Positions 34,987 through 44,197 of a stretch of DNA of 64,000 nucleotides are shown one piece after another (positions within the stretch are counted from its first letter, which is position 1; the number at the start of each line of letters is the position of its first letter). The notes under the pieces were generated by a model. The model searched no databases. It worked only from the letters and a program-made list of their open reading frames with translations, and was not told the origin of the DNA. Both the position numbers and the translations under genes were made by a program. The DNA is from JAKOQB01 sp036824465 (GTDB lineage: Bacteria; Pseudomonadota; Gammaproteobacteria; Burkholderiales; Burkholderiaceae_F): positions 1 through 64,000 of the forward strand of contig DAITAC010000007.1 of NCBI GenBank assembly GCA_036824465.1, in the 5' to 3' direction.

Positions 34987-36468
34987 ATGGAATTTAGCAC
35001 GAAGGTTGCGGCGGTCGACGCCGTGAAAGCCGACTGCGTCGCGGTCGGCATCTATACCGACGGCGCACTGACGGCAGCGGCACGGCGCATCGACACTGTT
35101 TCAGGAGGGGCCGTTACCGCGGTCATCAACAGCGGCGACGCAACCGGCAAGCGCGGCAACGCGGTGTTGTTGCGCAACGTGGCCGGTGTCACCAGTGCAC
35201 GCGTGCTGCTGGTGGGACTCGGCAAGGGCGGCGAGTTCAACGACAAGGCCTTTGCCGAGGCAGCGCGCACGGCGGTTCGCGGCGCCGGCACCGGTGTCAG
35301 GGATCTGGCGATTGCCGTCAGCGACTGGAAACCGAGGGGCCGCGATCACGCGTGGCAGGCGCGCACGTTGGCGGTTGCCGCGCGCGAGACGGTCTTCCGC
35401 ACCGATGAGCTGAAGAGCAAGAAGGACGAGAACGGCCCTCGCGTCACGCAGGTGCAACTGCTGCTCGACGCGCGCGACGCGCATGTGGAAAAAGGCCTGA
35501 AGGAAGGGGTGGCGATCGCCAATGGCGCGGCGCTCACCAAACGGCTCGGCAATCTGCCCGGCAACGTCTGCACGCCATCCTATCTCGGCGCGCAGGCCGT
35601 GCAGCTCGGCAAGGAGTGGAAGCTCGAGGTCGAGGTGCTCGATCGCAAGGACATCGAAAAACTGAAGATGGGTTCGTTCCTGTCGGTCACACGAGGCTCG
35701 GCCGAGCCGCCGCGCCTGATCGTGATGAAGTATCACGGCGCAGCCAGGTCGCAGGCGCCGGTCGTGCTGGTTGGCAAGGGCATCACGTTCGACTCCGGCG
35801 GCATTTCGCTCAAGCCCGGCGCCGCCATGGACGAGATGAAGTTCGATATGTGCGGGGCGGCATCTGTTCTCGGCACGCTGCGCGCGGTGGCCGAGATGAA
35901 ACTCAGGCTCAACGTGATCGGCGTCGTCGTGGCCTGCGAGAACCTGCCATCGGGAACCGCCACCAAACCCGGGGACATTGTGACCTCGATGTCGGGCCAG
36001 ACGATCGAGATACTGAACACCGACGCCGAGGGACGACTGATCCTGTGCGATGCGCTGACCTATGTGGAACGTTACAAGCCGGCCGCGGTGGTGGATATCG
36101 CGACGCTGACGGGCGCCTGCGTGGTTGCGCTCGGCGACGTCAATTCGGGCCTGTTCGCCACCGATGAAGCGCTCGCGGACGAACTGCTGAAGGCGGCCAG
36201 GGCTGCTCTCGATCCGGCGTGGCGGATGCCGGTCGAGGACGATTATCAGGAGCATCTGAAATCCAACTTCGCCGACGTGGCGAACATCGGCCCGCCCGGC
36301 AAGGCAGGCGCCGTGCTCGCCGCGTGCTTCCTGGCACGCTTCACGCGGGCGTACAAATGGGCGCACCTGGACATCGCGGGCACAGCCTGGAAAGGCGGCA
36401 CTGCAAAAGGCGCAACCGGTCGCCCCGTGCCGCTGCTGACGAATTTCCTGATGAAGCGTGCCGGGTAA
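34987..36468 (+). CDS. pepA: Leucyl aminopeptidase (M17)
   Basis: A 493-residue cytosolic hexameric dizinc aminopeptidase, which in some species also binds DNA. ATG 34987 gives MEFSTKVAAVDAVKADC. The N-terminal macro-like domain is followed by the catalytic part: VGKGITFDSGGISLKPGAAMDEMKFDMCGAASVLG (metal-binding Lys and Asp), then the M17 signature NTDAEGRLILCDALTYVE, and DIATLTGACVVALG. The C-terminus HLDIAGTAWKGG...ATGRPVPLLTNFL is typical. The divergent lptF gene and downstream holC follow the conserved order. Confidence 0.95.
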   Translation: MEFSTKVAAVDAVKADCVAVGIYTDGALTAAARRIDTVSGGAVTAVINSGDATGKRGNAVLLRNVAGVTSARVLLVGLGKGGEFNDKAFAEAARTAVRGAGTGVRDLAIAVSDWKPRGRDHAWQARTLAVAARETVFRTDELKSKKDENGPRVTQVQLLLDARDAHVEKGLKEGVAIANGAALTKRLGNLPGNVCTPSYLGAQAVQLGKEWKLEVEVLDRKDIEKLKMGSFLSVTRGSAEPPRLIVMKYHGAARSQAPVVLVGKGITFDSGGISLKPGAAMDEMKFDMCGAASVLGTLRAVAEMKLRLNVIGVVVACENLPSGTATKPGDIVTSMSGQTIEILNTDAEGRLILCDALTYVERYKPAAVVDIATLTGACVVALGDVNSGLFATDEALADELLKAARAALDPAWRMPVEDDYQEHLKSNFADVANIGPPGKAGAVLAACFLARFTRAYKWAHLDIAGTAWKGGTAKGATGRPVPLLTNFLMKRAG

Positions 36469-36480
36469 AGGCAGTCGCGC

Positions 36481-36607
36481 GTCGGGAGTCGGGCGTCAGG
36501 AGAAAATGCAGGTCGTTCCCGCTTGCAGAATTTGCGCTTCTGGTTAATGTGACGAGCGCCGCCGGCTTCGGTCACTGGCACACTACTCCCGACGCCCGAC
36601 TCCCGAC
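36481..36607. repeat. 127-bp element with 22-bp inverted repeats between pepA and holC
   Basis: GTCGGGAGTCGGGCGTCAGG AG at 36481-36502 pairs with 36586-36607 (reverse complement differing at one base). The arms are themselves built from GTCGGG-type units. The element fills almost the whole pepA-holC gap and ends 10 bp before the holC ATG. It may be a small non-autonomous repeat or a transcript-processing hairpin. Confidence 0.6.
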
Positions 36608-36616
36608 TGCTCTCAC

Positions 36617-37042
36617 ATGCGCGTCGATTTCTACTTCAACGTCGACCACCGTCTGCATTACGCCTGTCGCGTAGTGCGCAAGGCGCGCGCGGCCAACCTG
36701 TCGGTACTCGTCTACACCAGCGATGCGGATCGCCTGGCGCGCTTCGACACGGCGCTGTGGACGTTTTCCGCACTTGATTTCGTGCCGCACGTATACGCCG
36801 ACTCGCCGCTCGCGGCGAACACGCCGGTGTGGCTGACGCTCGCCGCTAACGATGATTCGCGACGCGACCTGTTGCTGAATCTCGATGATGGCGTGCCCGC
36901 CGCGGGCTGGTGCACACGTTTCGAGCGCGTGATTGAGGTTGTGTCGAAGGATGACGGCGATCGCGCGCAGGCGCGCCAGCGTTTTCGCGTGTGGCGCGAG
37001 CGCGGCGTCACGCCCACCACCCACGAGGTCGGTGACGAATGA
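36617..37042 (+). CDS. holC: DNA polymerase III subunit chi
   Basis: A 141-residue clamp-loader accessory subunit that links the replisome to single-strand-binding protein through the psi/chi complex. Family features are MRVDFYFNVDHRLHYACRVVRKARAANLSVLVYT, DADRLARFDTALWTFSALDFVPH, and VWLTLAANDDSRRDLLLNLDDGVP, with a C-terminal FERVIEVVSKDDGDRAQARQRFRVWRERG. It follows pepA in the conserved lptF/pepA-holC-valS neighbourhood; here valS is displaced. The stop overlaps the next ORF by 4 bp. Confidence 0.92.
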   Translation: MRVDFYFNVDHRLHYACRVVRKARAANLSVLVYTSDADRLARFDTALWTFSALDFVPHVYADSPLAANTPVWLTLAANDDSRRDLLLNLDDGVPAAGWCTRFERVIEVVSKDDGDRAQARQRFRVWRERGVTPTTHEVGDE

Positions 37043-37494
37043 CTACGCCCGTGCGACCGGAGAAGGACGCGGCGAACACCACCGTGTTCGACGACGATGA
37101 GTCGATTCCGGTCCTGACGGAGCGGCTGACACTGCCCGCGCTGGATCTGGATTTCGCGCTGCCGGCGATCGAGCAGCCGACACATATCGAACCGCCAGCC
37201 TCCGTTGCCGCGACGACGCTCTTGCTGCCCGCGGAGCCGCCCGCACCGCAGCCACCGGCACCTCCGCCGCCGCCGACCGCGGAGGAGTTGCGCGCCACGG
37301 TGCTGCAGGCAGTACTGGAACAACTACCGGCTGAGATCGACTCGCTGGTTCACCAGCGGCTGCGCCCTGCCGTCGAAGCTGCGTTCGCCAATCTTTCGGC
37401 CGAAGCCAATCAAACGCTGCGCAACGCGCTGGTCGAAATCGTCGAGCGCGCGGTGCGCGACGCGCTGAACAAGGGCAAAACCGAACCCAGTTAA
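37039..37494 (+). CDS. DUF2486-like acidic, proline-rich protein
   Basis: A 151-residue protein whose start overlaps holC by 4 bp (ATGA). The N-terminal segment DDDESIPVLTERLTLP matches the short motif common to the betaproteobacterial family found between holC and valS. A proline-rich linker (PAEPPAPQPPAPPPPPT) follows. The C-terminal half is helical (ELRATVLQAVLEQLPAEID...LRPAVEAAFANLSAEAN) and may be a dimerising or coiled segment. The function is unknown. It marks the position where valS would normally follow. Confidence 0.75.
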   Translation: MTTPVRPEKDAANTTVFDDDESIPVLTERLTLPALDLDFALPAIEQPTHIEPPASVAATTLLLPAEPPAPQPPAPPPPPTAEELRATVLQAVLEQLPAEIDSLVHQRLRPAVEAAFANLSAEANQTLRNALVEIVERAVRDALNKGKTEPS

Positions 37495-37626
37495 ACGACG
37501 CCGTCTGTGCGCCGTCAATCCCGCTAGTCTCTAGTTTACTGATTCTGTCCGAAGTGCATCGAACGCACCAACTGCGTCACTTTCAGCGTCGGTGGCAGGC
37601 CAATACAGGCCTGTTTGGTGCGGCTT

Positions 37627-37688
37627 GGCACCAGCGCTGTGCAATACGCATGCTTCGGCGTTGCTTCTACCCCGGCACGAAACTTGTA
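37627..37688 (+). promoter_or_regulatory. Proposed NtrC site and sigma-54 promoter for urtA
   Basis: GGCACCAGCGCTGTGCA at 37627-37643 fits the NtrC dyad GCACC-N5-GGTGC with one mismatch. About 30 bp later CGGCACGAAACTTGTA at 37673-37688 resembles the sigma-54 consensus TGGCACG-N4-TTGCW, with -24 GG well kept but -12 GC changed to GT. The urtA ATG is 56 bp further. Nitrogen control of urt-ure operons is well established, so the call is likely in kind although the -12 box is imperfect. Confidence 0.45.
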
Positions 37689-37743
37689 CTTGGTTTGTTA
37701 CGCGAATCTTCGCGTTCCGCCAACCGGTCGAGGGGGTTACTGA

Positions 37744-39000
37744 ATGAATCGCAGAGAATTACTGAAAGCATCGGGCGCAGTCGCGCTGAGCACGGGCGGC
37801 ATTTCGGCCGCCTTTGGGCAATCCAAGACGCCGATCAAGGTCGGCATTCTGCATTCGCTGTCGGGCACGATGGCGATCTCCGAAACCGCGCTGAAGGAAA
37901 CGGCGCTGATGACGATCGCCGACATCAACGCCAAGGGGGGCGTGATGGGTCGTCCGCTCGAACCGGTGGTCGTCGACCCCGCGTCGAACTGGCCGCTGTT
38001 CGCCGAGAAGGCAAGGCAATTGATCACACAGGACAAGGTCGCCGTCGTGTTTGGTTGCTGGACCTCGGTGTCGCGCAAGTCGGTGCTGCCGGTGTTCAAG
38101 GAACTGAATCACCTGCTGTTCTATCCGGTGCAGTACGAGGGTGAAGAACTGGAGAAGAACGTCTTCTACACGGGCGCAGCGCCGAATCAGCAAGCGATTC
38201 CCGCCACCGAGTACCTGATGAGCAAAGAGGGCGGTGCTGCCAAGCGCTTCTTCCTGCTCGGCACCGACTATGTGTACCCGCGCACAACCAACAAGATCCT
38301 GCGTGCGTTCCTCAAGAGCAAGGGCGTGGCCGAAAAGGACATCGAGGAGATCTATACGCCGTTCGGCCACAGCGATTATCAGACCATCGTGGCCAACGTC
38401 AAGAAATTCGCCGGCGGCGGCAAGACCTGCGTGATCTCGACCATCAACGGCGATTCGAACGTTCCCTTCTACAAGGAACTCGGCAACGCAGGTTTGAAGG
38501 CGAAGGACGTACCGGTGGTGGCGTTTTCGGTCGGCGAGGAAGAACTGCGCGGCGTCGACACCAAGCCGCTGGTGGGTCATCTGGCGGCATGGAACTATTT
38601 CATGTCGCTTAAGAATCCGAAGAACGACGCGTTCATCAAGATGTACAGGGATTGGGCCGTCAAGCAGAAGCTGCCGAACGCCGAAAAGGTCGTCACTAAC
38701 GATCCGATGGAAGCCACCTATATCGGCATGCATCTATGGAAGCAGGGCGTGGAAAAGGCGAAGACCACGGACATCGATCCGGTCATCAAGGCGGTCGAAG
38801 GTCAGAGCATCGACGCGCCGTGTGGCTTCAACGTCAAGATGGACGAAAAGAATCATCATCTGCATCGGCCGGTGTTCATCGGCGAGGTGCGGGCGGATGG
38901 CCAGTTCAACGTCGTGTGGAAGACCAAGGGTCCGGTACGCGCACAGCCGTGGAGTCCGTTCATTACGGGTAACGAAAAGAAACCGGACAATCCGGCCTGA
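37744..39000 (+). CDS. urtA: Urea ABC transporter substrate-binding protein
   Basis: A 418-residue periplasmic receptor for urea. The N-terminus MNRRELLKASGAVALSTGGISAAFGQ has a twin-arginine-like motif (RRELLK), so export may be by Tat. The mature part is UrtA-type: IKVGILHSLSGTMAISETALKETALMTIADINAKGGVMG, GCWTSVSRKSVLPVFKELNHLLFYPVQYEGEE, FLLGTDYVYPRTTNKILRAFLKSKG, and NGDSNVPFYKELGNAG. It is the first gene of the urt-ure block; the rest of the transporter follows in order. Confidence 0.95.
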   Translation: MNRRELLKASGAVALSTGGISAAFGQSKTPIKVGILHSLSGTMAISETALKETALMTIADINAKGGVMGRPLEPVVVDPASNWPLFAEKARQLITQDKVAVVFGCWTSVSRKSVLPVFKELNHLLFYPVQYEGEELEKNVFYTGAAPNQQAIPATEYLMSKEGGAAKRFFLLGTDYVYPRTTNKILRAFLKSKGVAEKDIEEIYTPFGHSDYQTIVANVKKFAGGGKTCVISTINGDSNVPFYKELGNAGLKAKDVPVVAFSVGEEELRGVDTKPLVGHLAAWNYFMSLKNPKNDAFIKMYRDWAVKQKLPNAEKVVTNDPMEATYIGMHLWKQGVEKAKTTDIDPVIKAVEGQSIDAPCGFNVKMDEKNHHLHRPVFIGEVRADGQFNVVWKTKGPVRAQPWSPFITGNEKKPDNPA

Positions 39001-39074
39001 CCGACCTTTCCGTGCTCGCAGGTAGCCCGCCTCCGCAACGAAGGCTACCCGCGCAGCACGGCGGGAGACACCGG

Positions 39075-40721
39075 ATGGATCTTCTTGTGCGCGCCTGCGC
39101 GCGCGCGGGGGCATGCCTGTGCACGCTCGCGTGTCTATGCATGCTGCTGCTCGCCGCCACCCCGGCCGCGGCGGCGCTTGATCCGGCGCTGGCTGCGCAA
39201 CTGGGCAGCGAGGATACCGACGCGAAGATCGAGGCGATCCGCAAGCTGGTCGCGACCGAAGACCTGCGCGCCGTGGAAATCCTGAAGGCGCTCGGCGAGG
39301 AAGCGCTCGCGTTGATCAACGACGGCAAGCGCGCAGTCATCGTGACCGATGGCCGGATCGCTGACGCGGCAACCGGCGAAAAACTGGGCACGGCACCGGC
39401 CAATCTCGAGTCCATCGTCATCAACAACCGCATTCGCGGTGAGCTTGGCGCGGCGATCGCCGCCTTGAGGCTTGTCAGTCCCGATCGCACGGTTCGCATG
39501 GCAGCCGCCCGGGAGTTGCAGGGCTCCGACAATGAAGACGCGCTGCCCATCATCCAGCGCGCGACCGACAAAGAGCAGGACGCCGAGATCAAGTCGATCC
39601 TGCAACTGGCCAGCGCGTCGCTGGCACTGAAGAGCAGTGATCCGGCGCTGCGACTGCGGGCCGCAAAGGCGCTCGCGGCGAGCACTGATCCGCAGGTCCG
39701 ACAGATGCTCGCCACGCTGGTCACCAAGCAAAAAGACGGCAGCTATCCCGAGATGGACGAGCGCGTTCGGACCGCCGCGCAGACTTCGCTTGATGACATC
39801 AATCGTCGTCTGCGCGCGACCGAGGTCGGCCTGTCCCTGTTCTCGGGCGCCAGCCTGGGGTCGATCCTGCTGCTTGCCGCGCTCGGGCTGGCGATCACCT
39901 ATGGCCTGATGGGCATCATCAACATGGCCCACGGCGAGTTCCTGATGATTGGCGCCTATGCGACCTACGTCGTGCAGGGGCTGTTCCGCAAGTTCGCGCC
40001 CGGGGTCTTCGACTGGTACGTGATCGCGGCAATGCCGGTCGCCTTCCTTGTCACGGCCGCGATCGGCATGGCGCTTGAGCGCAGCGTGCTGCGCTGGCTA
40101 TATGGCCGGCCCCTGGAGACGCTGCTGACAACCTGGGGCATCAGCCTTCTGCTGATCCAGGCCAGTCGCACGATCTTCGGTGCGCAGAACGTCGAAGTGG
40201 AGAACCCGAGCTGGCTCTCGGGCGGCATTGCGCTCGCCGGCGGCTACGTGGTCCCATTCAACCGGATTGTCATCATCGGCTTCGCATTCGTCGTGCTTGC
40301 CGCCGTGTGGCTGGTGATCAATCGCACGCGAATGGGACTGTTCGTGCGCGGCGTCACGCAGAACCGCGCGATGGCCAGTTGCACCGGCGTGCCGACCCAT
40401 CGCGTTGACATGCTCACCTTCGGGCTGGGATCCGGCGTAGCGGGTCTGGGTGGCGTGGCGCTGTCGCAGATCGGCAATGTGGGACCGGATCTGGGTCAGA
40501 GCTACATCGTAGACAGCTTCATGGTGGTTGTACTGGGCGGCGTTGGTCAACTGGCCGGTACTGTGATCGCCGCGTTAGGACTCGGGTCGATCGCCAAGTT
40601 TCTTGAACCCTGGTCCGGCGCGGTGATGGCCAAGATCATGGTGCTCGTGTTCATTATCCTTTTCATCCAGAAGCGACCCCAGGGGCTCTTCGCCCTGAAG
40701 GGCCGGAGCGCTGAGGCATGA
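39075..40721 (+). CDS. urtB: Urea ABC transporter permease UrtB
   Basis: A 548-residue membrane permease of the LivH type. ATG 39075 (GGGAG 9 nt upstream) opens a signal-like segment, then about 230 residues of periplasmic HEAT-like helices typical of UrtB (ALDPALAAQLGSEDTDAKIEAIRKLVATEDLRAVEIL...). The permease domain starts near LGSILLLAALGLAITYGLMGIINMAHGEFLMIGAYATYV and includes GRPLETLLTTWGISLLLIQ and RVDMLTFGLGSGVAGLGGVALS. Its stop overlaps urtC by 4 bp (ATGA). Confidence 0.94.
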   Translation: MDLLVRACARAGACLCTLACLCMLLLAATPAAAALDPALAAQLGSEDTDAKIEAIRKLVATEDLRAVEILKALGEEALALINDGKRAVIVTDGRIADAATGEKLGTAPANLESIVINNRIRGELGAAIAALRLVSPDRTVRMAAARELQGSDNEDALPIIQRATDKEQDAEIKSILQLASASLALKSSDPALRLRAAKALAASTDPQVRQMLATLVTKQKDGSYPEMDERVRTAAQTSLDDINRRLRATEVGLSLFSGASLGSILLLAALGLAITYGLMGIINMAHGEFLMIGAYATYVVQGLFRKFAPGVFDWYVIAAMPVAFLVTAAIGMALERSVLRWLYGRPLETLLTTWGISLLLIQASRTIFGAQNVEVENPSWLSGGIALAGGYVVPFNRIVIIGFAFVVLAAVWLVINRTRMGLFVRGVTQNRAMASCTGVPTHRVDMLTFGLGSGVAGLGGVALSQIGNVGPDLGQSYIVDSFMVVVLGGVGQLAGTVIAALGLGSIAKFLEPWSGAVMAKIMVLVFIILFIQKRPQGLFALKGRSAEA

Positions 40722-41842
40722 CACGACTTTTTCCGCCGCGCGTGTGGATATCGATCCTGGTCGTCGCGGCCCTGCTGCTGCTTGTCGTGCCGTTGCTGCA
40801 TCTCGCACTGCCGGAAGGACACGCGCTGCACGTGTCGAGCTTCTGGATCACGCTGCTCGGCAAATTCATGTGCTACGCGGTGCTGGCGCTGGCGATGGAC
40901 CTGATCTGGGGATACACCGGCATCCTGTCGCTTGGCCAGGGCCTGTTCTTCGCGCTCGGCGGCTATGCCTTCGGCATGTACCTGATGCGCCAGATCGGGC
41001 GCGATGGCGTCTATCACAGCGACCTGCCGGACTTCATGGTGTTCCTCGACTGGAAGGCCTTCCCCTGGTACTGGACCGGCTCGGACTCCTTCCTGTGGAC
41101 GCTCGTCCTTGTCGTCGCCGTGCCGGGCCTGCTCGCGTTGGTCTTTGGCTTTTTCGCGTTCCGCTCGCGCATCAAGGGTGTCTACTTCTCGATCATTACG
41201 CAGGCGCTGACGTTTGCAGCGATGTTGGCGTTCTTCCGCAACGACATGGGCTTCGGCGGCAACAACGGCTTCACCGATTTCAAGCGCGTTCTCGGCATAC
41301 CGATCACCGCGGTCGAGACACGCACCGTGCTGTATGTGCTCTCGGGCCTGTACCTGATTGCCGCTCTGCTTCTCGCACGCTGGATCGTGAAGAGCAAGCT
41401 CGGTCGCGCATTGACCGCGATCCGCGACCAGGAATCGCGGCTGATGTTTCTCGGCTACCAGACGCTGTACTTCAAGCTCACGATCTGGACACTGGCCGCC
41501 ATGATGAGCGGCATCGCCGGCGCACTCTATGTGCCGCAGGTCGGCATCATCAACCCGAGCGAGATGAGCCCGGCCAACTCGATCGAGATCGCGATCTGGG
41601 CTGCAGTCGGCGGGCGCGGCACGCTGCTCGGTCCGATCCTCGGCGCCTTCGCAGTCAACGGCGCGAAGAGCTGGTTCACGGTCGCCTATCCGGAGTTCTG
41701 GCTGTACTTCCTCGGGCTGCTGTTCGTGCTCGTGACGCTAATTCTTCCGCGCGGCCTGATGGGCCTGTTTGTGAAACTGCGCTCGCGCCGCGCGCCGATC
41801 ATGGCGGATTCGATCGTCGTGCCCATCGAGGCCAAGTCGTGA
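40718..41842 (+). CDS. urtC: Urea ABC transporter permease UrtC
   Basis: A 374-residue LivM-type permease pairing with UrtB. Typical stretches are LGKFMCYAVLALAMDLIWGYTGILSLGQGLFFALGGYAFGMYLMRQ, then YFSIITQALTFAAMLAFFRNDMGFGGNNGFTDF, and LAAMMSGIAGALYVPQVGIINPSEMSPANSIEIAIWAAVGGRGTL. The ATGA overlap with urtB and the GTGA overlap with urtD show tight translational coupling. Confidence 0.94.
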   Translation: MTRLFPPRVWISILVVAALLLLVVPLLHLALPEGHALHVSSFWITLLGKFMCYAVLALAMDLIWGYTGILSLGQGLFFALGGYAFGMYLMRQIGRDGVYHSDLPDFMVFLDWKAFPWYWTGSDSFLWTLVLVVAVPGLLALVFGFFAFRSRIKGVYFSIITQALTFAAMLAFFRNDMGFGGNNGFTDFKRVLGIPITAVETRTVLYVLSGLYLIAALLLARWIVKSKLGRALTAIRDQESRLMFLGYQTLYFKLTIWTLAAMMSGIAGALYVPQVGIINPSEMSPANSIEIAIWAAVGGRGTLLGPILGAFAVNGAKSWFTVAYPEFWLYFLGLLFVLVTLILPRGLMGLFVKLRSRRAPIMADSIVVPIEAKS

Positions 41843-42660
41843 GCGAACCGATCCATGACGTCGGCGGGACCGGCGGCGTCGGTTATTCCCACCATCTGCA
41901 GGCCGATAAGGTCGACACATCGCACGGCCCGATCCTGTACCTCGACGACATCACGGTGAGCTTCGACGGCTTCAAGGCGCTGAACAAACTGTCGCTCACG
42001 GTCGATCGCGGCGAACTTCGCTGCATCATCGGTCCCAACGGTGCCGGCAAGACGACAATGATGGATGTAATCACCGGCAAGACTCGACCCGACCTCGGCA
42101 CGGCGTTCTTCGGTCAGACATTTGATCTGACCCGCTTGCCGGAAACGGAGATCGCGCGCCTCGGCATTGGCCGCAAGTTCCAGAAACCCACCGTGTTCGA
42201 GAGTCACACGGTATTCGAAAACCTGGAACTGGCGATGAAAACCGACAAGCGCGTGCGCCCGACCCTTCTTGCGCGCCTGACCGAAAGCCAACTCGATGTG
42301 ATCGCGCGCACGCTGAAAACGATTCGCCTCGAGGGTCACGAGCAGCGGCTGGCGGGCGCGCTGTCGCATGGCCAGAAGCAGTGGCTGGAAATCGGCATGT
42401 TGCTGGTGCAGGAGCCGGAACTCATCCTGCTCGACGAGCCGGTCGCCGGCATGACCGATGTGGAAACCGAGCACACAGTGGAACTCATTCTCGAACTTGA
42501 ACGTTCGCATTCGATCGTGGTCGTCGAGCACGACATGGACTTTCTCGCCAGGATCGCACGCAAAGTCACGGTGCTGCACGAAGGCAGCGTGCTCGCCGAA
42601 GGCCGAATGCAACAGGTGCAAAGCAACGAACGCGTCATCGAGGTGTATCTGGGCCGATGA
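41839..42660 (+). CDS. urtD: Urea ABC transporter ATP-binding protein UrtD
   Basis: A 273-residue ATPase of the LivG type. The start is GTG 41839, overlapping the urtC stop by 4 bp; a longer reading frame exists upstream but runs through urtC. Walker A is IIGPNGAGKTTMMD, the signature is LSHGQKQWLEIGMLL (a Gln-bearing variant typical of UrtD), Walker B is LILLDEPVAGMTDVETE, and the switch His is in VVVEHDMDFLA. A UrtD-type N-terminal extension of about 30 residues precedes LYLDDITVSFDGFKAL. Confidence 0.94.
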   Translation: MSEPIHDVGGTGGVGYSHHLQADKVDTSHGPILYLDDITVSFDGFKALNKLSLTVDRGELRCIIGPNGAGKTTMMDVITGKTRPDLGTAFFGQTFDLTRLPETEIARLGIGRKFQKPTVFESHTVFENLELAMKTDKRVRPTLLARLTESQLDVIARTLKTIRLEGHEQRLAGALSHGQKQWLEIGMLLVQEPELILLDEPVAGMTDVETEHTVELILELERSHSIVVVEHDMDFLARIARKVTVLHEGSVLAEGRMQQVQSNERVIEVYLGR

Positions 42661-43373
42661 GTCGGCCGCTCATCATGCTGACGATCGAAGGCATCAACCA
42701 GTACTACGGCGGCAGCCACATCCTGCGCAACGTGAGTCTGCAGGTGCCTGTGGGCGCGTGCACCGTGCTGCTGGGTCGCAACGGTGTGGGCAAGACGACA
42801 CTGCTGAAGACGGTCATGGGTCTGGTATCCGCCCGGAGCGGCGCGATCCGATTCGACAGCCAGGACATCACCAGACTGCCGCCGCACCAACGCGTCCATC
42901 TCGGCATCGGCTATGTGCCGCAGGGGCGCGAGATTTTCAATCGGCTCACCGTCGAAGAAAACCTTCAGATGGGGCTCGCGCCTTTAAGAGGTCGCGCAGC
43001 ACGAACAGTGCCAGAGCACATTCTCGAGACTTTCCCCGTGCTCAAACAGATGCTCAAGCGTCGCGGCGGCGATTTGTCGGGCGGTCAGCAACAGCAGCTT
43101 GCGATCGGCCGCGCGCTGGCAGCCAGCCCGCACGTGCTGATCCTGGACGAGCCGACCGAAGGCATCCAGCCGTCGATCATCAAGGAGATCGGCACCGTGA
43201 TCCGAACGCTGGTGGAAAAGAGCAAAATGGCGGTGCTGCTCGTGGAGCAGTATTACGACTTCGCCGAATCGCTGGCGGATGGGTATGCGGTGATGTCGCG
43301 CGGCCAGATCACGCACGCGGGCACGGGCTGCGAGATGAAGGAGAAGAACGTCCGCACGCAGGTTTCCATCTAG
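42657..43373 (+). CDS. urtE: Urea ABC transporter ATP-binding protein UrtE
   Basis: A 238-residue ATPase of the LivF type. Walker A is LLGRNGVGKTTLLKTVMG, the signature is DLSGGQQQQLAIGRALA, and Walker B is LILDEPTEGIQPSIIKEI. The C-terminus ADGYAVMSRGQITHAGTGCEM is typical. It overlaps urtD by 4 bp and completes the five-gene importer. Eleven bp separate it from ureD, so transport and urease genes probably share one transcript. Confidence 0.94.
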   Translation: MSRPLIMLTIEGINQYYGGSHILRNVSLQVPVGACTVLLGRNGVGKTTLLKTVMGLVSARSGAIRFDSQDITRLPPHQRVHLGIGYVPQGREIFNRLTVEENLQMGLAPLRGRAARTVPEHILETFPVLKQMLKRRGGDLSGGQQQQLAIGRALAASPHVLILDEPTEGIQPSIIKEIGTVIRTLVEKSKMAVLLVEQYYDFAESLADGYAVMSRGQITHAGTGCEMKEKNVRTQVSI

Positions 43374-43384
43374 CCCGATATCCA

Positions 43385-44197
43385 TTGAACAGCTGGCACG
43401 CCTCACTGGCGCTGGACTATCGCTTCGTCGCACCGCGCACTGCGCTCTCTGTCCGTCACCACGGACCGCTGCGGGTACAGAAGGCGCTTTATCCCGAAGG
43501 CGATGCCACGTGTCACACCATCATGCTGCATCCACCGGGCGGCATCGCGGGCGGCGATGCGCTGTCGATCAAGGTCGATGCGCAACCCGGCGCACATGCA
43601 CTGATCACCACGCCCGGCGCGGCCAAGTGGTACAAGGCAAACGGCCGCGCTGCGTCACAACGCGCACATCTTCGCGTCAAGGGAGCGCTCGAATGGTTGC
43701 CGCAGGAAGCGATCGTGTTCGACCAGGCCGACGTGCACTCCGAGATCCACATTGACGTTGAACGCGACGCCAGGATGATCGGTTGGGACATCGTTGCGCT
43801 CGGCCGAATGGCGTCCGGCGAGGCGTTCACCGCTGGCTGCTTCGCGCAGTCGATCCGCCTGTATGAGGACGGCGCACTGCAATGGGTCGAACGCACCCGC
43901 ATCACCGGCGGCGATGCGTTGCTCGCTTCCCCGATCGGGCTCGCCGGACACCGCGTCTTCGCCTGCGTTTGGGCCATCGGGCCACACTGGGGCGACGAGC
44001 GGATCGCTGCCCTGCGCGAGTGTTGGTCTCCATCTTCCCAGGTTGCGATCACGCAGCTCACACCACGACTTCTGGTCGCCCGCGTCCTCGGCTCGACCAG
44101 CGCGAACGTACGACGTCGCTGCGAGGCGCTCTGGCAGCTGCTGCGCCCGGGCGTCCTCGGCGTGGCGCCAGTGACACCGCGCATCTGGGCCACATGA
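43385..44197 (+). CDS. ureD: Urease accessory protein UreD
   Basis: A 270-residue urease-maturation scaffold (UreD/UreH) that binds apo-urease and channels nickel from UreFG. The start is TTG 43385, giving MNSWHASLALDYRFVAPRTAL; no ATG or GTG gives a family-like N-terminus. Features are HGPLRVQKALYPEGDATCHTIMLHPPGGIAGGDALSI, TTPGAAKWYKA, and LEWLPQEAIVFDQADVHSEIHID. Length is normal. The next ORF overlaps by 4 bp. ureD is separated from ureA by the racemase-like ORF. Confidence 0.92.
   Translation: MNSWHASLALDYRFVAPRTALSVRHHGPLRVQKALYPEGDATCHTIMLHPPGGIAGGDALSIKVDAQPGAHALITTPGAAKWYKANGRAASQRAHLRVKGALEWLPQEAIVFDQADVHSEIHIDVERDARMIGWDIVALGRMASGEAFTAGCFAQSIRLYEDGALQWVERTRITGGDALLASPIGLAGHRVFACVWAIGPHWGDERIAALRECWSPSSQVAITQLTPRLLVARVLGSTSANVRRRCEALWQLLRPGVLGVAPVTPRIWAT

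Noticed and set aside
37615..37635. GGTGC-N6-GCACC dyad upstream of urtA as an NtrC site
   Set aside because: The half-sites are in the opposite orientation to the NtrC consensus (GCACC-N5-GGTGC); the overlapping dyad at 37627 fits better.
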